From Pseudomonadota bacterium (GTDB lineage Bacteria > Pseudomonadota > Gammaproteobacteria > Burkholderiales > Ferrovaceae): a stretch of DNA of 64,000 nt. Shown piece after piece: positions 1 through 7,899 of the stretch. The position numbers were made by a program, and so were the translations under genes. The notes below the pieces were generated by a model that did no database searches, was not told the origin of the DNA, and was given only the letters and a program-made list of their open reading frames with translations. Within the stretch, counting starts at the first letter, position 1. Every line of letters starts with the position of its first letter. The stretch lies in NCBI GenBank assembly GCA_021805725.1, contig JAJZEH010000007.1, forward strand, positions 1-64,000, read 5' to 3'.

Positions 1-78
1 GGGGGAAGGATTCGAACCTTCGAAGGCAGAGCCGTCAGATTTACAGTCTGATCCCTTTGACCGCTCGGGAACCCCTCC
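1..78 (-). tRNA. tRNA-Tyr (anticodon GTA), 3' end cut by the window edge
   Basis: Read on the minus strand, the sequence begins GGAGGGGTTCCCGAGCGGTC and has a long variable arm, as expected for a class II tRNA. The anticodon loop CTGTAAA gives GTA, and the T-arm GGTTCGAATCC is intact. The 5' acceptor strand is complete, but the last acceptor bases, discriminator and CCA lie beyond base 1. Confidence 0.93.
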
Positions 79-117
79 AAAACGAACCCGTAATTATGGG
101 CCAGTGTCAATAGGCTG

Positions 118-525
118 TCAATGCTTATATGTGTTACGAAATACCCACCAACGCGAAACCCCGTAATTGAAGAACATTCCAGCCACCGAACCCAGCGCCA
201 CGGCCAATGCAGGCTGCTGCGCCAAGCCCTGGCTGGAAAAGACCGCTACCAGATAAACCCCGTTGTTGATCACCCCCCCCAGGCCGTTGGCCCAGAAGTA
301 ACGCAACCATTCCCGCAACCACTGCGGGTGCGCCCGTTTTGCGAAGGTAAAGCGTCGATTGAATGCCCAGGTTACTGTGACGGCCAGCGAAAATCCCACG
401 GCCTTGGCGCTAACGAGATCCAGTCCCGCCCAGCTTGTGAGCAAGACCACCGCGCCCGCGTCCACGCAAAACCCAGCGCAGCCAGCCAACGCAAACGAAA
501 GGATTTCACGAACCCGCGAATGCAC
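118..525 (-). CDS. GtrA-like family membrane protein (putative polyprenyl-phosphate-sugar flippase)
   Basis: A 135-residue protein with four hydrophobic segments. It matches the GtrA fold in size and signature: an early FALAGCAGFCVD segment, WAFNRRFTF after the second helix, and a FFNYGVSRWWVF ending. GtrA proteins are thought to move undecaprenyl-linked sugars across the inner membrane for glycan modification. I chose the GTG at 525 because AAGGA lies five bases upstream. A longer upstream reading would run into the divergent glycosyltransferase. The divergent GtrB-like gene at 623 is the natural partner. The target glycan cannot be read from the sequence. Confidence 0.82.
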   Translation of the reverse strand: MHSRVREILSFALAGCAGFCVDAGAVVLLTSWAGLDLVSAKAVGFSLAVTVTWAFNRRFTFAKRAHPQWLREWLRYFWANGLGGVINNGVYLVAVFSSQGLAQQPALAVALGSVAGMFFNYGVSRWWVFRNTYKH

Positions 526-567
526 ATCATTCCTTTTGATTTTGAAGGATTTTTCAGTTAACAGCGG

Positions 568-573
568 TATAAT
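568..573 (+). promoter_or_regulatory. Candidate -10 element (TATAAT) for the glycosyltransferase gene
   Basis: A consensus TATAAT hexamer lies in the gtrA/glycosyltransferase intergenic region, about 50 bases before the ATG at 623. The -35 region is weak: TTGAAG lies 20 bp upstream, which is longer than ideal. Inference only. Confidence 0.35.
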
Positions 574-622
574 ACAGGGTGTTGAACACACTGTTCCAAC
601 CCATGTGCCTTTCATCGACATC

Positions 623-1570
623 ATGCAACCCACGCTCAGCCTGATCGTTCCAATGCGCAATGAGGCGGCCAACATCAGCCCATTCTATGAGCGTGTCCGG
701 TCCGTACTGGACCCCCTGGACGAATCCTGGGAGATGGTATGCGTGAATGACGGCAGCGAGGATGCCACGCTACACCGGCTTTTATCGCTACGGTCTCAGG
801 ACCCCCGGATCGTCATCATCGATTTGTCCAGAAATTTTGGCAAGGAAGCGGCCTTGACTGCAGGACTGGACCACGCGCGGGGCGATGCCATCATCCCCAT
901 GGATGCCGATCTGCAGGACCCGCCCGAACTCATTCCCGAACTCCTTGCGCGCTGGCGAGAAGGATTTGAAGTGGTGCTGGCCATCCGCACCAGCCGCGTC
1001 AGCGACAGTTTCATCAAGCGCACTACTGCCCGTCTGTTCTACCGCTTCATCAATCGCCTGAGTACCGTTCCCATTCCCGCTGACGCCGGCGACTTCCGCC
1101 TGATGTCGCGCGTGGTCGTCGATGCGCTTCAGCAATTGCCAGAGCGCCGTCGATTCATGAAGGGGTTGTTTGCCTGGGTCGGTTTCAAAACCGCCAAGGT
1201 GCACTACCAGCGCCCGCCTCGACATGCCGGCCAAACCAATTTCAATTATTGGCGATTGTGGAATTTTGCTCTGGAAGGGATCACGTCATTCAGCCATATT
1301 CCGCTCAAGATGTCATCCTACTTCGGGTTGCTGGTGTCTTCCTTCGCATTTCTGTATGCCATCAAAATCATCATAGACACCTGGGTCTACGGTAACCCCG
1401 TCAAGGGCTATCCCTCCATCATGGTGGCCATCCTTTTTTTCTCCGGCGTGCAGCTGGTCGCCATCGGCGTGATTGGCGAATACCTGGGCCGCCTGTACGA
1501 AGAAAGCAAGCAACGACCCGTCTACCTGATCAGAAAATGCTATGGCCCCCCTCCGTCCGAGCCGAGTTGA
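623..1570 (+). CDS. Family 2 glycosyltransferase, GtrB/dolichol-phosphate mannosyltransferase-like
   Basis: A 315-residue protein. The N-terminal GT-A domain (residues 1-230) starts SLIVPMRNEAANI, has VCVNDGSEDAT and a metal-binding DADLQDPPE motif. The C-terminus carries two transmembrane helices (about 240-260 and 275-300) and ends in GEYLGRLYEESKQRPVY, as in GtrB/ArnC-type enzymes that load a sugar onto undecaprenyl phosphate. The ATG at 623 aligns with the family start. An upstream in-frame extension overlaps gtrA and is unlikely. The divergent GtrA-like protein probably flips the lipid-sugar product. The sugar is unknown. Confidence 0.88.
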   Translation: MQPTLSLIVPMRNEAANISPFYERVRSVLDPLDESWEMVCVNDGSEDATLHRLLSLRSQDPRIVIIDLSRNFGKEAALTAGLDHARGDAIIPMDADLQDPPELIPELLARWREGFEVVLAIRTSRVSDSFIKRTTARLFYRFINRLSTVPIPADAGDFRLMSRVVVDALQQLPERRRFMKGLFAWVGFKTAKVHYQRPPRHAGQTNFNYWRLWNFALEGITSFSHIPLKMSSYFGLLVSSFAFLYAIKIIIDTWVYGNPVKGYPSIMVAILFFSGVQLVAIGVIGEYLGRLYEESKQRPVYLIRKCYGPPPSEPS

Positions 1571-1571
1571 G

Positions 1572-2117
1572 ATGATCAGGCTCAAAACGACATTCGGCCT
1601 GTTGCTGATTGCGGCCCTCCCGGGGTGCAGTTCAATTCTGCCGCAATCGGAAAACACCAACGTCAATCCCTGGACCAGCTACCAGGAAATGCAAACGATG
1701 TTTGACAGCATCGTTCCCCACAAGACCACAGTGGAGGATCTCAAGGCCTTGAAGCTGGATCCGCATGCCAACCCCAACATTGCCATCCTGAATTATTCCG
1801 ACATCCTGCGTCGCTTCATTCCCAGCCCCTCCATCAACGCGCACGATCTGGACCTGGGCGTGCAGGAATGCATCAAGGCCAAGATGGCCTGCGAAGGCTA
1901 TGAAATCAACCAGGCGGTCATGGAGAGCAATCGTTACGGAAACTTTTTTGTCGACTTTCTCAACTTCAAGCGGCAAACAAACATCGAGGGCTGGCGCTTC
2001 AACGGCATCCTGCTGATCAAGGACAACATCGTCATCTACAAGCTGTCTGGCGGCGAACCTTCGATCCATAAGAACGAAGAGCACGTCAACCCGCTGGGGC
2101 CCCTGCAGATTTTCTGA
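1572..2117 (+). CDS. Putative lipoprotein of unknown function
   Basis: A 181-residue protein whose start ATG lies one base after the glycosyltransferase stop, so the two are probably co-transcribed. The N-terminus is a lipoprotein signal (basic MIRLK, then a hydrophobic stretch ending in the lipobox LPGC, Cys near residue 19). The mature part is soluble and mixed alpha/beta, with two more cysteines in VQECIKAKMACEGY and a terminal IEGWRFNGILLIKDNIVIYKL strand region. I do not recognise the family. The pairing suggests envelope glycan or lipid work, but that is context only. Confidence 0.7.
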   Translation: MIRLKTTFGLLLIAALPGCSSILPQSENTNVNPWTSYQEMQTMFDSIVPHKTTVEDLKALKLDPHANPNIAILNYSDILRRFIPSPSINAHDLDLGVQECIKAKMACEGYEINQAVMESNRYGNFFVDFLNFKRQTNIEGWRFNGILLIKDNIVIYKLSGGEPSIHKNEEHVNPLGPLQIF

Positions 2118-2120
2118 CGC

Positions 2121-2843
2121 TCAACCAGCCTCGCCAGAAAGCGCAGCTCGGTCCACATACCACGCCGCCCCCGCAACCCGCGCCGCGGGAAATTGCGCCC
2201 CATCCTTCATGCGCTGCAAGGCTTCATGCTTTTCCACACCCGTGACTAGAAACAGCTTGTGGCGGGCCGCATTCAAGACGCCCAATCCCAACGACACCCG
2301 CGATGCCGGAGGTTTGGGCGCATTGCAGACCGGAACGGCAAGCGCCGTGCTGCCCAGGGCGGGATGGTTTGGAAACAGGCTTGCCGTATGCCCGTCCTCA
2401 CCCATGCCCAGCAAAACCAGATCGAGCGGTCGCGCTGAATCGAGAATCAGGGCATATTCCGCAGCAGCTTCCGTGGGACCCAGTTCTGCGGGAATCTCAT
2501 GGACCTGCGCTTGAGGAATCGGAACGTGCTGCAAAAGCGCTTCGTGGGCCAGCGTGTCATTGCGCCCGGAATCCCCGCGCGGCAGGCATCGTTCATCGCT
2601 GAAGTACACCTCGACGCGCGACCAATCGAGTGCCCCGTGGCGAAGGTGCTCATAGCAGCGGCGCGGCGTATTGCCGCCGGACAGCGCCAGGCGGAAGACC
2701 CCGCGCTCGGCCTGCGCCTGCATGGCTAGCACGGCAATTCGTTCGGCCGCAGCAACACCCAAAGCCTCGGGGTTTGCAAACACCTCAATAGGGTTGCAGG
2801 TCGGCACCGTCAGGATCCAGGGAGTGGCGCCAGAACTGGTCAT
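2121..2843 (-). CDS. pgl: 6-phosphogluconolactonase
   Basis: Hydrolyses 6-phosphogluconolactone to 6-phosphogluconate, the second step of the oxidative pentose phosphate pathway (cytoplasm). The 240-residue protein has the SugE/NagB-like family signatures LALSGGNTPRRCYEHL, VEVYFSDERCLP and LVLLGMGEDGHTASLFP. It is the last gene of gnd-zwf-pgl. The ATG at 2843 overlaps the zwf end by 59 bases and lacks a clear ribosome site. A GTG at 2807 would give a 228-residue protein closer to the family start. The stop lies three bases from the convergent lipoprotein gene. Confidence 0.93.
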   Translation of the reverse strand: MTSSGATPWILTVPTCNPIEVFANPEALGVAAAERIAVLAMQAQAERGVFRLALSGGNTPRRCYEHLRHGALDWSRVEVYFSDERCLPRGDSGRNDTLAHEALLQHVPIPQAQVHEIPAELGPTEAAAEYALILDSARPLDLVLLGMGEDGHTASLFPNHPALGSTALAVPVCNAPKPPASRVSLGLGVLNAARHKLFLVTGVEKHEALQRMKDGAQFPAARVAGAAWYVDRAALSGEAG

Positions 2844-4290
2844 CGCGCGAAAAGAGTCGATAGGTGCCCCGCGGTCCCCAACTGCCCGCCTGATAACTGT
2901 TGATGAATTCGCGTTCCATGGACCACACCTTGATGACAGGATCGACCACTCGCCAGGCTGCCTCGACTTCGTCCATGCGCAAAAACAGCGAATGATCGCC
3001 GTGCATCACGTCCAGCAGCAACTCTTCGTAAGCATCGTAATCCGCATCCTCTCCCTGGCGGTAAGTGGCATCCAGACTGATGGTGCGGGTCTGCAATTCC
3101 AGGCCCGGCATTTTGACCTGCATTTCCATCCTGAGGCTATCGTTGGGCTGAATCCCAAGCATGATCCAGTTGGGTTGCGGCGGACCATGGCGCGACTGGC
3201 GCAGCAGGTCCTGTGGCGGGCTCTTGAATCGGATGCAGATGGCAGAGCTATTTTCTGCCATACGCTTGCCTGTTCGCAGATAAAACGGCACACCCGCCCA
3301 GCGCCAATTGTCGATGTAAACCCTGAGCGCGGCGTAGGTTTCGGTAACGCTATCGGGCGCCACGCCAGGTTCATCCAGGTAGCCTGCCACTGCCTGCCCA
3401 TCGACCATACCGCTGGCGTACTGCCCCCTGAACGCATGGGCGTGCACCGCGTTTTGGGGAATGGGGCGAATGGCCTTCAGGACCTTGACCTTCTCGTCGC
3501 GCAGGTGCTCGGCAGACAGGGAGACCGGGGGCTCCATGGCCACCAGGGTCAGGAGCTGCAGCAAATGGCTCTGGATCATGTCACGCAGGGCACCTGCCCC
3601 CTCGTAGTAATCCGCACGCCCTTCGATACCATGCGTTTCGGAATGCGTGATCTGCACGTGATCCACATAATGCTGATTCCACAACGGCTCCAGCAACAGG
3701 TTGGCAAAACGGAACACCATGACGTTCTGTACCGTGCCTTTGCCCAGGTAATGATCAATGCGGTAAATCTGGGGCTCATCCAGGTGCTTGTATAGCCCGG
3801 CCTGCAGGGTCTGCGCGCTGAGCAAGTCGTAGCCGAAAGGCTTTTCGATGACAACCCGTCGCCAGCCGCCCTTCTCGCCCAGCAGTCCTGCTAGCCCCAG
3901 GTGCTCCACAATGCCCGGGTAATCCGCAGGCCGCACTGCCATGTAAAAAACCATGTTGGCAGGAAAGCCCTCCGTTTTTTCCAGTTTTTCCTGCAGCGCG
4001 CGATACGACTCCTGGTCCCCCGGATCAATGCGGTGGTAATGCAGCCGATTGCGGAAGCGCTCCAGGGTGGGGGCATCTGCGTCGGCGACGTCGCGCGCCT
4101 GCAGCAGGCCCACCACTTCATCCTGCCATGCCTGCCTATCCATGGCTTCAAGGCTGGACCCCACCAGGATCATATCGCTGGACAGCCGCCCCGAACGCTC
4201 CAACTGATAAAGTGCCGGGATCAGTTTGCGCCGCGCAAGACTGCCGCGCGCTCCGAAAATCACCAGGGTGCAGGGCTCAGGCTTTTTCAC
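2785..4290 (-). CDS. zwf: Glucose-6-phosphate 1-dehydrogenase
   Basis: Oxidises glucose-6-phosphate to 6-phosphogluconolactone with NAD(P). The protein is 501 residues from the GTG at 4290. That start is preferred over an ATG at 4317 because AAGGA lies five bases upstream and it leaves only a 14-base overlap with gnd. Full-length alignment features are present: VIEKPFG, RIDHYLGK (residues 177-184), IDNWRWAGVPFYLRTGKR, and YQAGSWGP near the end. Two usual signatures are altered: the nucleotide loop reads GARGSL rather than GxxGDL, and the residue after DHYLGK is Gly rather than Glu, Gln or Lys. Confidence 0.95.
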   Translation of the reverse strand: MKKPEPCTLVIFGARGSLARRKLIPALYQLERSGRLSSDMILVGSSLEAMDRQAWQDEVVGLLQARDVADADAPTLERFRNRLHYHRIDPGDQESYRALQEKLEKTEGFPANMVFYMAVRPADYPGIVEHLGLAGLLGEKGGWRRVVIEKPFGYDLLSAQTLQAGLYKHLDEPQIYRIDHYLGKGTVQNVMVFRFANLLLEPLWNQHYVDHVQITHSETHGIEGRADYYEGAGALRDMIQSHLLQLLTLVAMEPPVSLSAEHLRDEKVKVLKAIRPIPQNAVHAHAFRGQYASGMVDGQAVAGYLDEPGVAPDSVTETYAALRVYIDNWRWAGVPFYLRTGKRMAENSSAICIRFKSPPQDLLRQSRHGPPQPNWIMLGIQPNDSLRMEMQVKMPGLELQTRTISLDATYRQGEDADYDAYEELLLDVMHGDHSLFLRMDEVEAAWRVVDPVIKVWSMEREFINSYQAGSWGPRGTYRLFSRDDQFWRHSLDPDGADLQPY

Positions 4291-5197
4291 GGGAATCCTT
4301 GATGGCGTGTCCGCCAAAAGCGTTGCGCATCAGGGAAAGCAGCTTGAATCCGTAGCCGCTCTCGTCCTGACTTTGAAACCTCATCTGCAGGGCGAGACTG
4401 AGTACGGGTGTCGCCACGCCCTGCTCAATCGCTTCGATGGCCGTCCACCGACCTTCACCCGAATCGGCCACATAAGGAGCCACCCTTGCCAATGCCGCAT
4501 CAGCATGCAATGCCTCAGCGGTCAGGTCCAGCAACCAGCTTCGAACCACCGACCCTTCCTGCCACAACGCGGTAATTTTGGCGAGATCAAGCGCAAATTC
4601 ATGCTTGCCCTCCAGCAGGGTCAGGCCCTCGGCCAACGCCTGCATCATTCCGTACTCGATGCCGTTATGCACCATTTTGACGAAATGCCCGGCGCCGACT
4701 GGCCCCACGTGTGCCCAGCCTCGATCGGATGCGGGCGCCAGGATCCTGAGCAATGGTGCAACGGTAGCTGCCACTTCAGGTGTGGCCCCCACCATCATGC
4801 AATAACCGTTTTTCAGCCCCCAGATGCCTCCTGAAGTGCCCGCGTCCATGAATCCAATGCCCTCCTTGGCCAGCATTGCGCCACGACGCTGGCTGTCGTG
4901 GTAATTCGAGTTGCCGCCGTCGACGATAATGTCACCCGGCTGCAGCAGGGTGACGAGCTCCGCAATCTGGCTTTCCGTCACGGCGCCACTGGGCAGCATC
5001 AGCCAGACGATGCGTGGCGCCTTGAGTTGCGCAACCGCTTGGGCGGGCGAGCCGCACGATATGACTCCTGCCTCCTGCGCCAGTCTGCTCAAGACATCCG
5101 GTGAACGATCATAGCCTACAACCGACACTCCACCGCGACATAACCGCGTTGCCATGTTGCCACCCATCTTGCCCAGTCCAATCATACAAATTTTCAT
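4277..5197 (-). CDS. gnd: 6-phosphogluconate dehydrogenase, decarboxylating, short form
   Basis: Converts 6-phosphogluconate to ribulose-5-phosphate and CO2. The protein has 306 residues, well short of the roughly 470-residue classical enzyme, and fits the short, often NAD-preferring class (cofactor preference is inferred). Visible motifs are the N-terminal Rossmann GLGKMGGNMA, DGGNSNYHDSQRR, GTSGGIWGLKNGY and the catalytic KMVHNGIEYG. The ATG at 5197 has AGGGGAT about seven bases upstream. An in-frame extension to 5233 has no support. First gene of the gnd-zwf-pgl set, and its end overlaps zwf. Confidence 0.94.
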   Translation of the reverse strand: MKICMIGLGKMGGNMATRLCRGGVSVVGYDRSPDVLSRLAQEAGVISCGSPAQAVAQLKAPRIVWLMLPSGAVTESQIAELVTLLQPGDIIVDGGNSNYHDSQRRGAMLAKEGIGFMDAGTSGGIWGLKNGYCMMVGATPEVAATVAPLLRILAPASDRGWAHVGPVGAGHFVKMVHNGIEYGMMQALAEGLTLLEGKHEFALDLAKITALWQEGSVVRSWLLDLTAEALHADAALARVAPYVADSGEGRWTAIEAIEQGVATPVLSLALQMRFQSQDESGYGFKLLSLMRNAFGGHAIKDSREKA

Positions 5198-5244
5198 TGG
5201 CCATCCCCTGTTTTCCAAAAGCCCGCCCTCCAACCAGTTTACCC

Positions 5245-5763
5245 TCAGAACTTGTAAGCAACTCCGCCATAGAGCTCAGTCGTGTGCCCTCCGGGAATGA
5301 GGGCTGAATTACCTACATCATATCGGTCCAGGCCAAATCGCAATCCCACAGTTTGTGTCAATTTGTACTGGCCGCCGATCCCTACGACAATCCCGTTCTC
5401 TCCCGAAGTATCTGGGGCGTCCATGGTTGTTCTGGCGAATCCAAACTTGCCCCGCAGCGTGAAATCCGTATTCCCTACCGGAATGATCCCGATCGCCGCC
5501 AGCGAGGTGGCATTGAGCCGGTAATCATTGCCCACACCGATCTTTCCCAACCTGTCGTACTGCCCCTCGATGGCCAGCGCCTTGGAAATTTGATAACCCC
5601 CAATCAACCCCGTACTGGCGTCAACGCTTTTGGTGAGCCCCGGCCCGCCAACATCCGTACCGGCTCTGCCCACGTCGGCACCAATATAGAAGCCGCTGTC
5701 GCTTGCAATGGCGGGGAGGGCCGTAGCAGCACACATCATGATGACCATGGAAGTCCGTTTCAC
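5245..5763 (-). CDS. Small outer-membrane beta-barrel protein
   Basis: A 172-residue protein with a GTG start preceded by GAGGA. The signal peptide ends near PAIAS-DSGFYIGADVG. The rest alternates short amphipathic strands and ends in aromatic-rich YGGVAYKF with a terminal Phe, the classic beta-barrel C-terminal signature. Strand count and length suggest an eight-stranded OmpA/OmpW-like barrel. No ligand function can be assigned. It lies upstream of gnd on the same strand with a 47-base gap, so read-through is possible but not shown. Confidence 0.75.
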   Translation of the reverse strand: MKRTSMVIMMCAATALPAIASDSGFYIGADVGRAGTDVGGPGLTKSVDASTGLIGGYQISKALAIEGQYDRLGKIGVGNDYRLNATSLAAIGIIPVGNTDFTLRGKFGFARTTMDAPDTSGENGIVVGIGGQYKLTQTVGLRFGLDRYDVGNSALIPGGHTTELYGGVAYKF

Positions 5764-5860
5764 GACAAATCCTCAAATTGTTGGAACACCCGGATTGTCC
5801 GAATTTTTCCGGGATATTTCATCTCAACAGATTTCAGATCTTAAGCAAGTAATGCAGTGG

Positions 5861-5890
5861 CATGGCACGCAGGAAAACCTGCGCGCCATG
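5861..5890. repeat. Near-perfect hairpin (13-bp arms, AAAA loop)
   Basis: Arms CATGGCACGCAGG and CCTGCGCGCCATG pair at 12 of 13 positions around an AAAA loop, just beyond the 3' end of the methyltransferase gene and upstream of the barrel gene. No T-run follows on either strand, so it is not a canonical intrinsic terminator. It may stabilise the 3' end of the methyltransferase mRNA. Confidence 0.55.
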
Positions 5891-5916
5891 GAAAGCGGTG
5901 CCGCAGGGGGCTTCCG

Positions 5917-6705
5917 TTATTTGAAGAGACTTACAAAGGCATATTTACTGAGGAGAACTTTGGGTGAGATATTCAACTTGAACTGCGCTATTTTTTCCCT
6001 GTAATAATCACTATTCTTGGGCGACTTTCTAACATCCCTGTAGAGCGCGCGCAGACTCAACATAAAAATGAATGGGTAAAACAGCACCATGAAGGTAACG
6101 GAGGTTTTCCCCCACTCCGTCATGTGCGCTTCCGTTCGCCCGAATCCCGCAACCTTGCCCAGTGCATTGAGTTGCTGAATGCCGATGAGCCACAGGTGGC
6201 CAAAGTACTTCTCGCCCTGATCATTTTTTCCCCACACGCCATCAATAAAGCTCCATGGTGTGGATCTCAAGTGCTCGCTCTCAAACACAAGATAGCTCAA
6301 TCTTGATTGGAGCGAACTCCGGCTTGGCGTCGTGATGAACAGCTCGCCTCCCGGTTTTAAAATTCGGTACGCCTCTTGCAGGGTAAACAGCTGATTCGGG
6401 AGATGCTCTATGACTTCCTGAAGCACCACCATGTCAACGGACGAGTCTTCGATGGGCAGCACTTTTTGCACATCCGCATAAAGGGGCTTGTCCTCCAGTT
6501 TGCTCCAATCGGGAATCAGTTCGTACGGCGTCACGGTAGCGCCAAGCCTGCGAAGAATGTAGGTCGTGACACCCTCTCCGCAAGACAGGTCAACAACCTG
6601 TTTCCCCTCCCAATCCTGCCTTCCTGAAAAAAAGCGGGCGATGTTTTCGCGAACACCCGTATAGCGAGTTCCATCAAATGGATTATTCTTCAAATAATCA
6701 TTCAT
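5917..6705 (-). CDS. Class I SAM-dependent methyltransferase (methyltransf_11 type)
   Basis: A 262-residue protein. Residues 35-130 form the SAM-binding Rossmann core: VVDLSCGEGVTTYIL (motif I), then VDMVVLQEVIEHLPN and ILKPGGELFITTPS. A hydrophobic stretch near 205-225 (VTFMVLFYPFIFMLSL) may anchor it to the membrane. Similar proteins occur in polysaccharide or lipid modification loci, but the substrate is unknown. The gene is visibly AT-richer than its neighbours and sits beside a tRNA gene, so acquisition by transfer is possible. GGGGAA upstream supports the ATG at 6705. Confidence 0.75.
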   Translation of the reverse strand: MNDYLKNNPFDGTRYTGVRENIARFFSGRQDWEGKQVVDLSCGEGVTTYILRRLGATVTPYELIPDWSKLEDKPLYADVQKVLPIEDSSVDMVVLQEVIEHLPNQLFTLQEAYRILKPGGELFITTPSRSSLQSRLSYLVFESEHLRSTPWSFIDGVWGKNDQGEKYFGHLWLIGIQQLNALGKVAGFGRTEAHMTEWGKTSVTFMVLFYPFIFMLSLRALYRDVRKSPKNSDYYREKIAQFKLNISPKVLLSKYAFVSLFK

Positions 6706-6729
6706 CCAGTTCCCCGCCGTAGATTTTAT

Positions 6730-6805
6730 TGGTGCCGACAGTAGGAATCGAACCCACGACCTTCTGATTACAAATCAGCTGCTCTACCATCTGAGCTATG
6801 CCGGC
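6730..6805 (-). tRNA. tRNA-Thr (anticodon TGT)
   Basis: Minus-strand reading starts GCCGGCATAGCTCAGATGGT. The anticodon loop of CTGATTTGTAATCAG gives TGT, the T-arm is GGGTTCGATTCC, and the acceptor 3' strand TGTCGGC pairs with the 5' strand (one G-U). Discriminator A and an encoded CCA end at 6730. It lies directly downstream of sspB on the same strand. Confidence 0.95.
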
Positions 6806-6831
6806 ATTTTGAAGTGAACCTGCTTGAGCGA

Positions 6832-7266
6832 CTATTTGACGACTGTCAAAGTCGGCTTCTTCTGCTTTTGCTGTGGATCAGCTTCCGCGTCTGATCCCGA
6901 TTCTACGGCCTCCTGGGAATCCTTGAAGCCTTCGACATCTTCGGTTTCAATCTCTTCCGGAGGAAACAGCATCCCTTCCCCCGTCTCGCGCGCGTACAAC
7001 CCTTTGACCGCATTCCAGGGCACTGATATTTCTCTCGATACACCGCCAAAACGCGCGCTGAACTGAATCTCCACGTTATTCATGGTGAGGTTTCGGGTCG
7101 CTGCCGGCCCGACGTTCAAGACGATCTGCCCGTCCTTCACAAACTCCATGGGAACCCGCGCCTGACCACCTTCTACCTGGACCTGAATCAGGGGGGTCAG
7201 TCCGTTATCGTTGCACCATTCCCACAACGCGCGGGTCAGGTAAGGCTTTGTCGATGAAGTGGCCAC
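6832..7266 (-). CDS. sspB: ClpXP protease specificity-enhancing factor SspB
   Basis: Adaptor that delivers ssrA-tagged and other substrates to ClpXP. The 144-residue protein has the folded N-terminal domain (KPYLTRALWEW, VPMEFVKDGQIVLNVGP, IQFSARFGG), then an acidic, disordered linker and the C-terminal LTVVK tail, which in the family docks on ClpX. The GTG start follows the sspA stop with no gap, a typical coupled sspAB operon. The ribosome site is weak, which fits translational coupling. Confidence 0.94.
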   Translation of the reverse strand: MATSSTKPYLTRALWEWCNDNGLTPLIQVQVEGGQARVPMEFVKDGQIVLNVGPAATRNLTMNNVEIQFSARFGGVSREISVPWNAVKGLYARETGEGMLFPPEEIETEDVEGFKDSQEAVESGSDAEADPQQKQKKPTLTVVK

Positions 7267-7866
7267 TTACTTTCGCATGGCTTTTTCAGAAGGCGTCATC
7301 GAGTCGATGAAGGCCTGGCGCGAAAAAAGGCGCTCTGAATACTTCAGCAGCGGTGCCGCCTGCTTGGGCATGCTGATCTGGTAGTGATCCAGACGCCACA
7401 GCAACGGTGCAATCGCCACGTCCAGCATGGAGAACTCTTCACCCAGCATGAACTTTTGCTTTACAAAAACCGGCGCAATCTGCACCAGGTTTTCGCGAAT
7501 CATCGCGCGCGCCTTGTCCGCCAGCTTGGCATTGCCCGCTTCCAGCACCGAAACCTGTGAAAAGAGTTCGGCTTCAAAACGGAACAAAAACAGTCGTGCT
7601 CTGGCACGCATCACCGGGTCAGCTGGCATCAGCTGCGGATGCGGGAAGCGCTCGTCGATGTATTCGTTGATGATATTGGATTCGTACAGGATCAGATCGC
7701 GCTCCACCAAAATGGGGACGCGATTATAAGGGTTCATCACCCCGATATCTTCCGGCATGTTATACAAGTCGATATCAATGATCTGGAAATCCATCCCTTT
7801 TTCGAACAGCACGATGCGGCAGCGCTGGCTGAATGGGCAGGTGGTTCCTGAGTATAAGGTCATCAT
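7267..7866 (-). CDS. sspA: Stringent starvation protein A
   Basis: An RNA-polymerase-associated, glutathione-S-transferase-fold regulator of stress and acid response. The protein has 199 residues. The N-terminal thioredoxin-like domain reads TLYSGTTCPFSQRCRIVLFEKGM, followed by NPYNRVPILVERDLILYESNIINEYID. The C-terminal half is helical. Although the fold is GST-like, family members generally lack transferase activity. Two consecutive ATGs (7866, 7863) can both serve as start. It precedes sspB and follows petC by 33 bases, the usual betaproteobacterial arrangement. Confidence 0.93.
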   Translation of the reverse strand: MMTLYSGTTCPFSQRCRIVLFEKGMDFQIIDIDLYNMPEDIGVMNPYNRVPILVERDLILYESNIINEYIDERFPHPQLMPADPVMRARARLFLFRFEAELFSQVSVLEAGNAKLADKARAMIRENLVQIAPVFVKQKFMLGEEFSMLDVAIAPLLWRLDHYQISMPKQAAPLLKYSERLFSRQAFIDSMTPSEKAMRK

Positions 7867-7899
7867 GCTACGGTACTCGCTCGGTGGGTGGCCAAAAAA

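Noticed and set aside
4291..4317. Upstream ATG start of zwf at 4317
   Set aside because: No ribosome site, and a longer overlap with gnd. The GTG at 4290 has AAGGA at the right distance.
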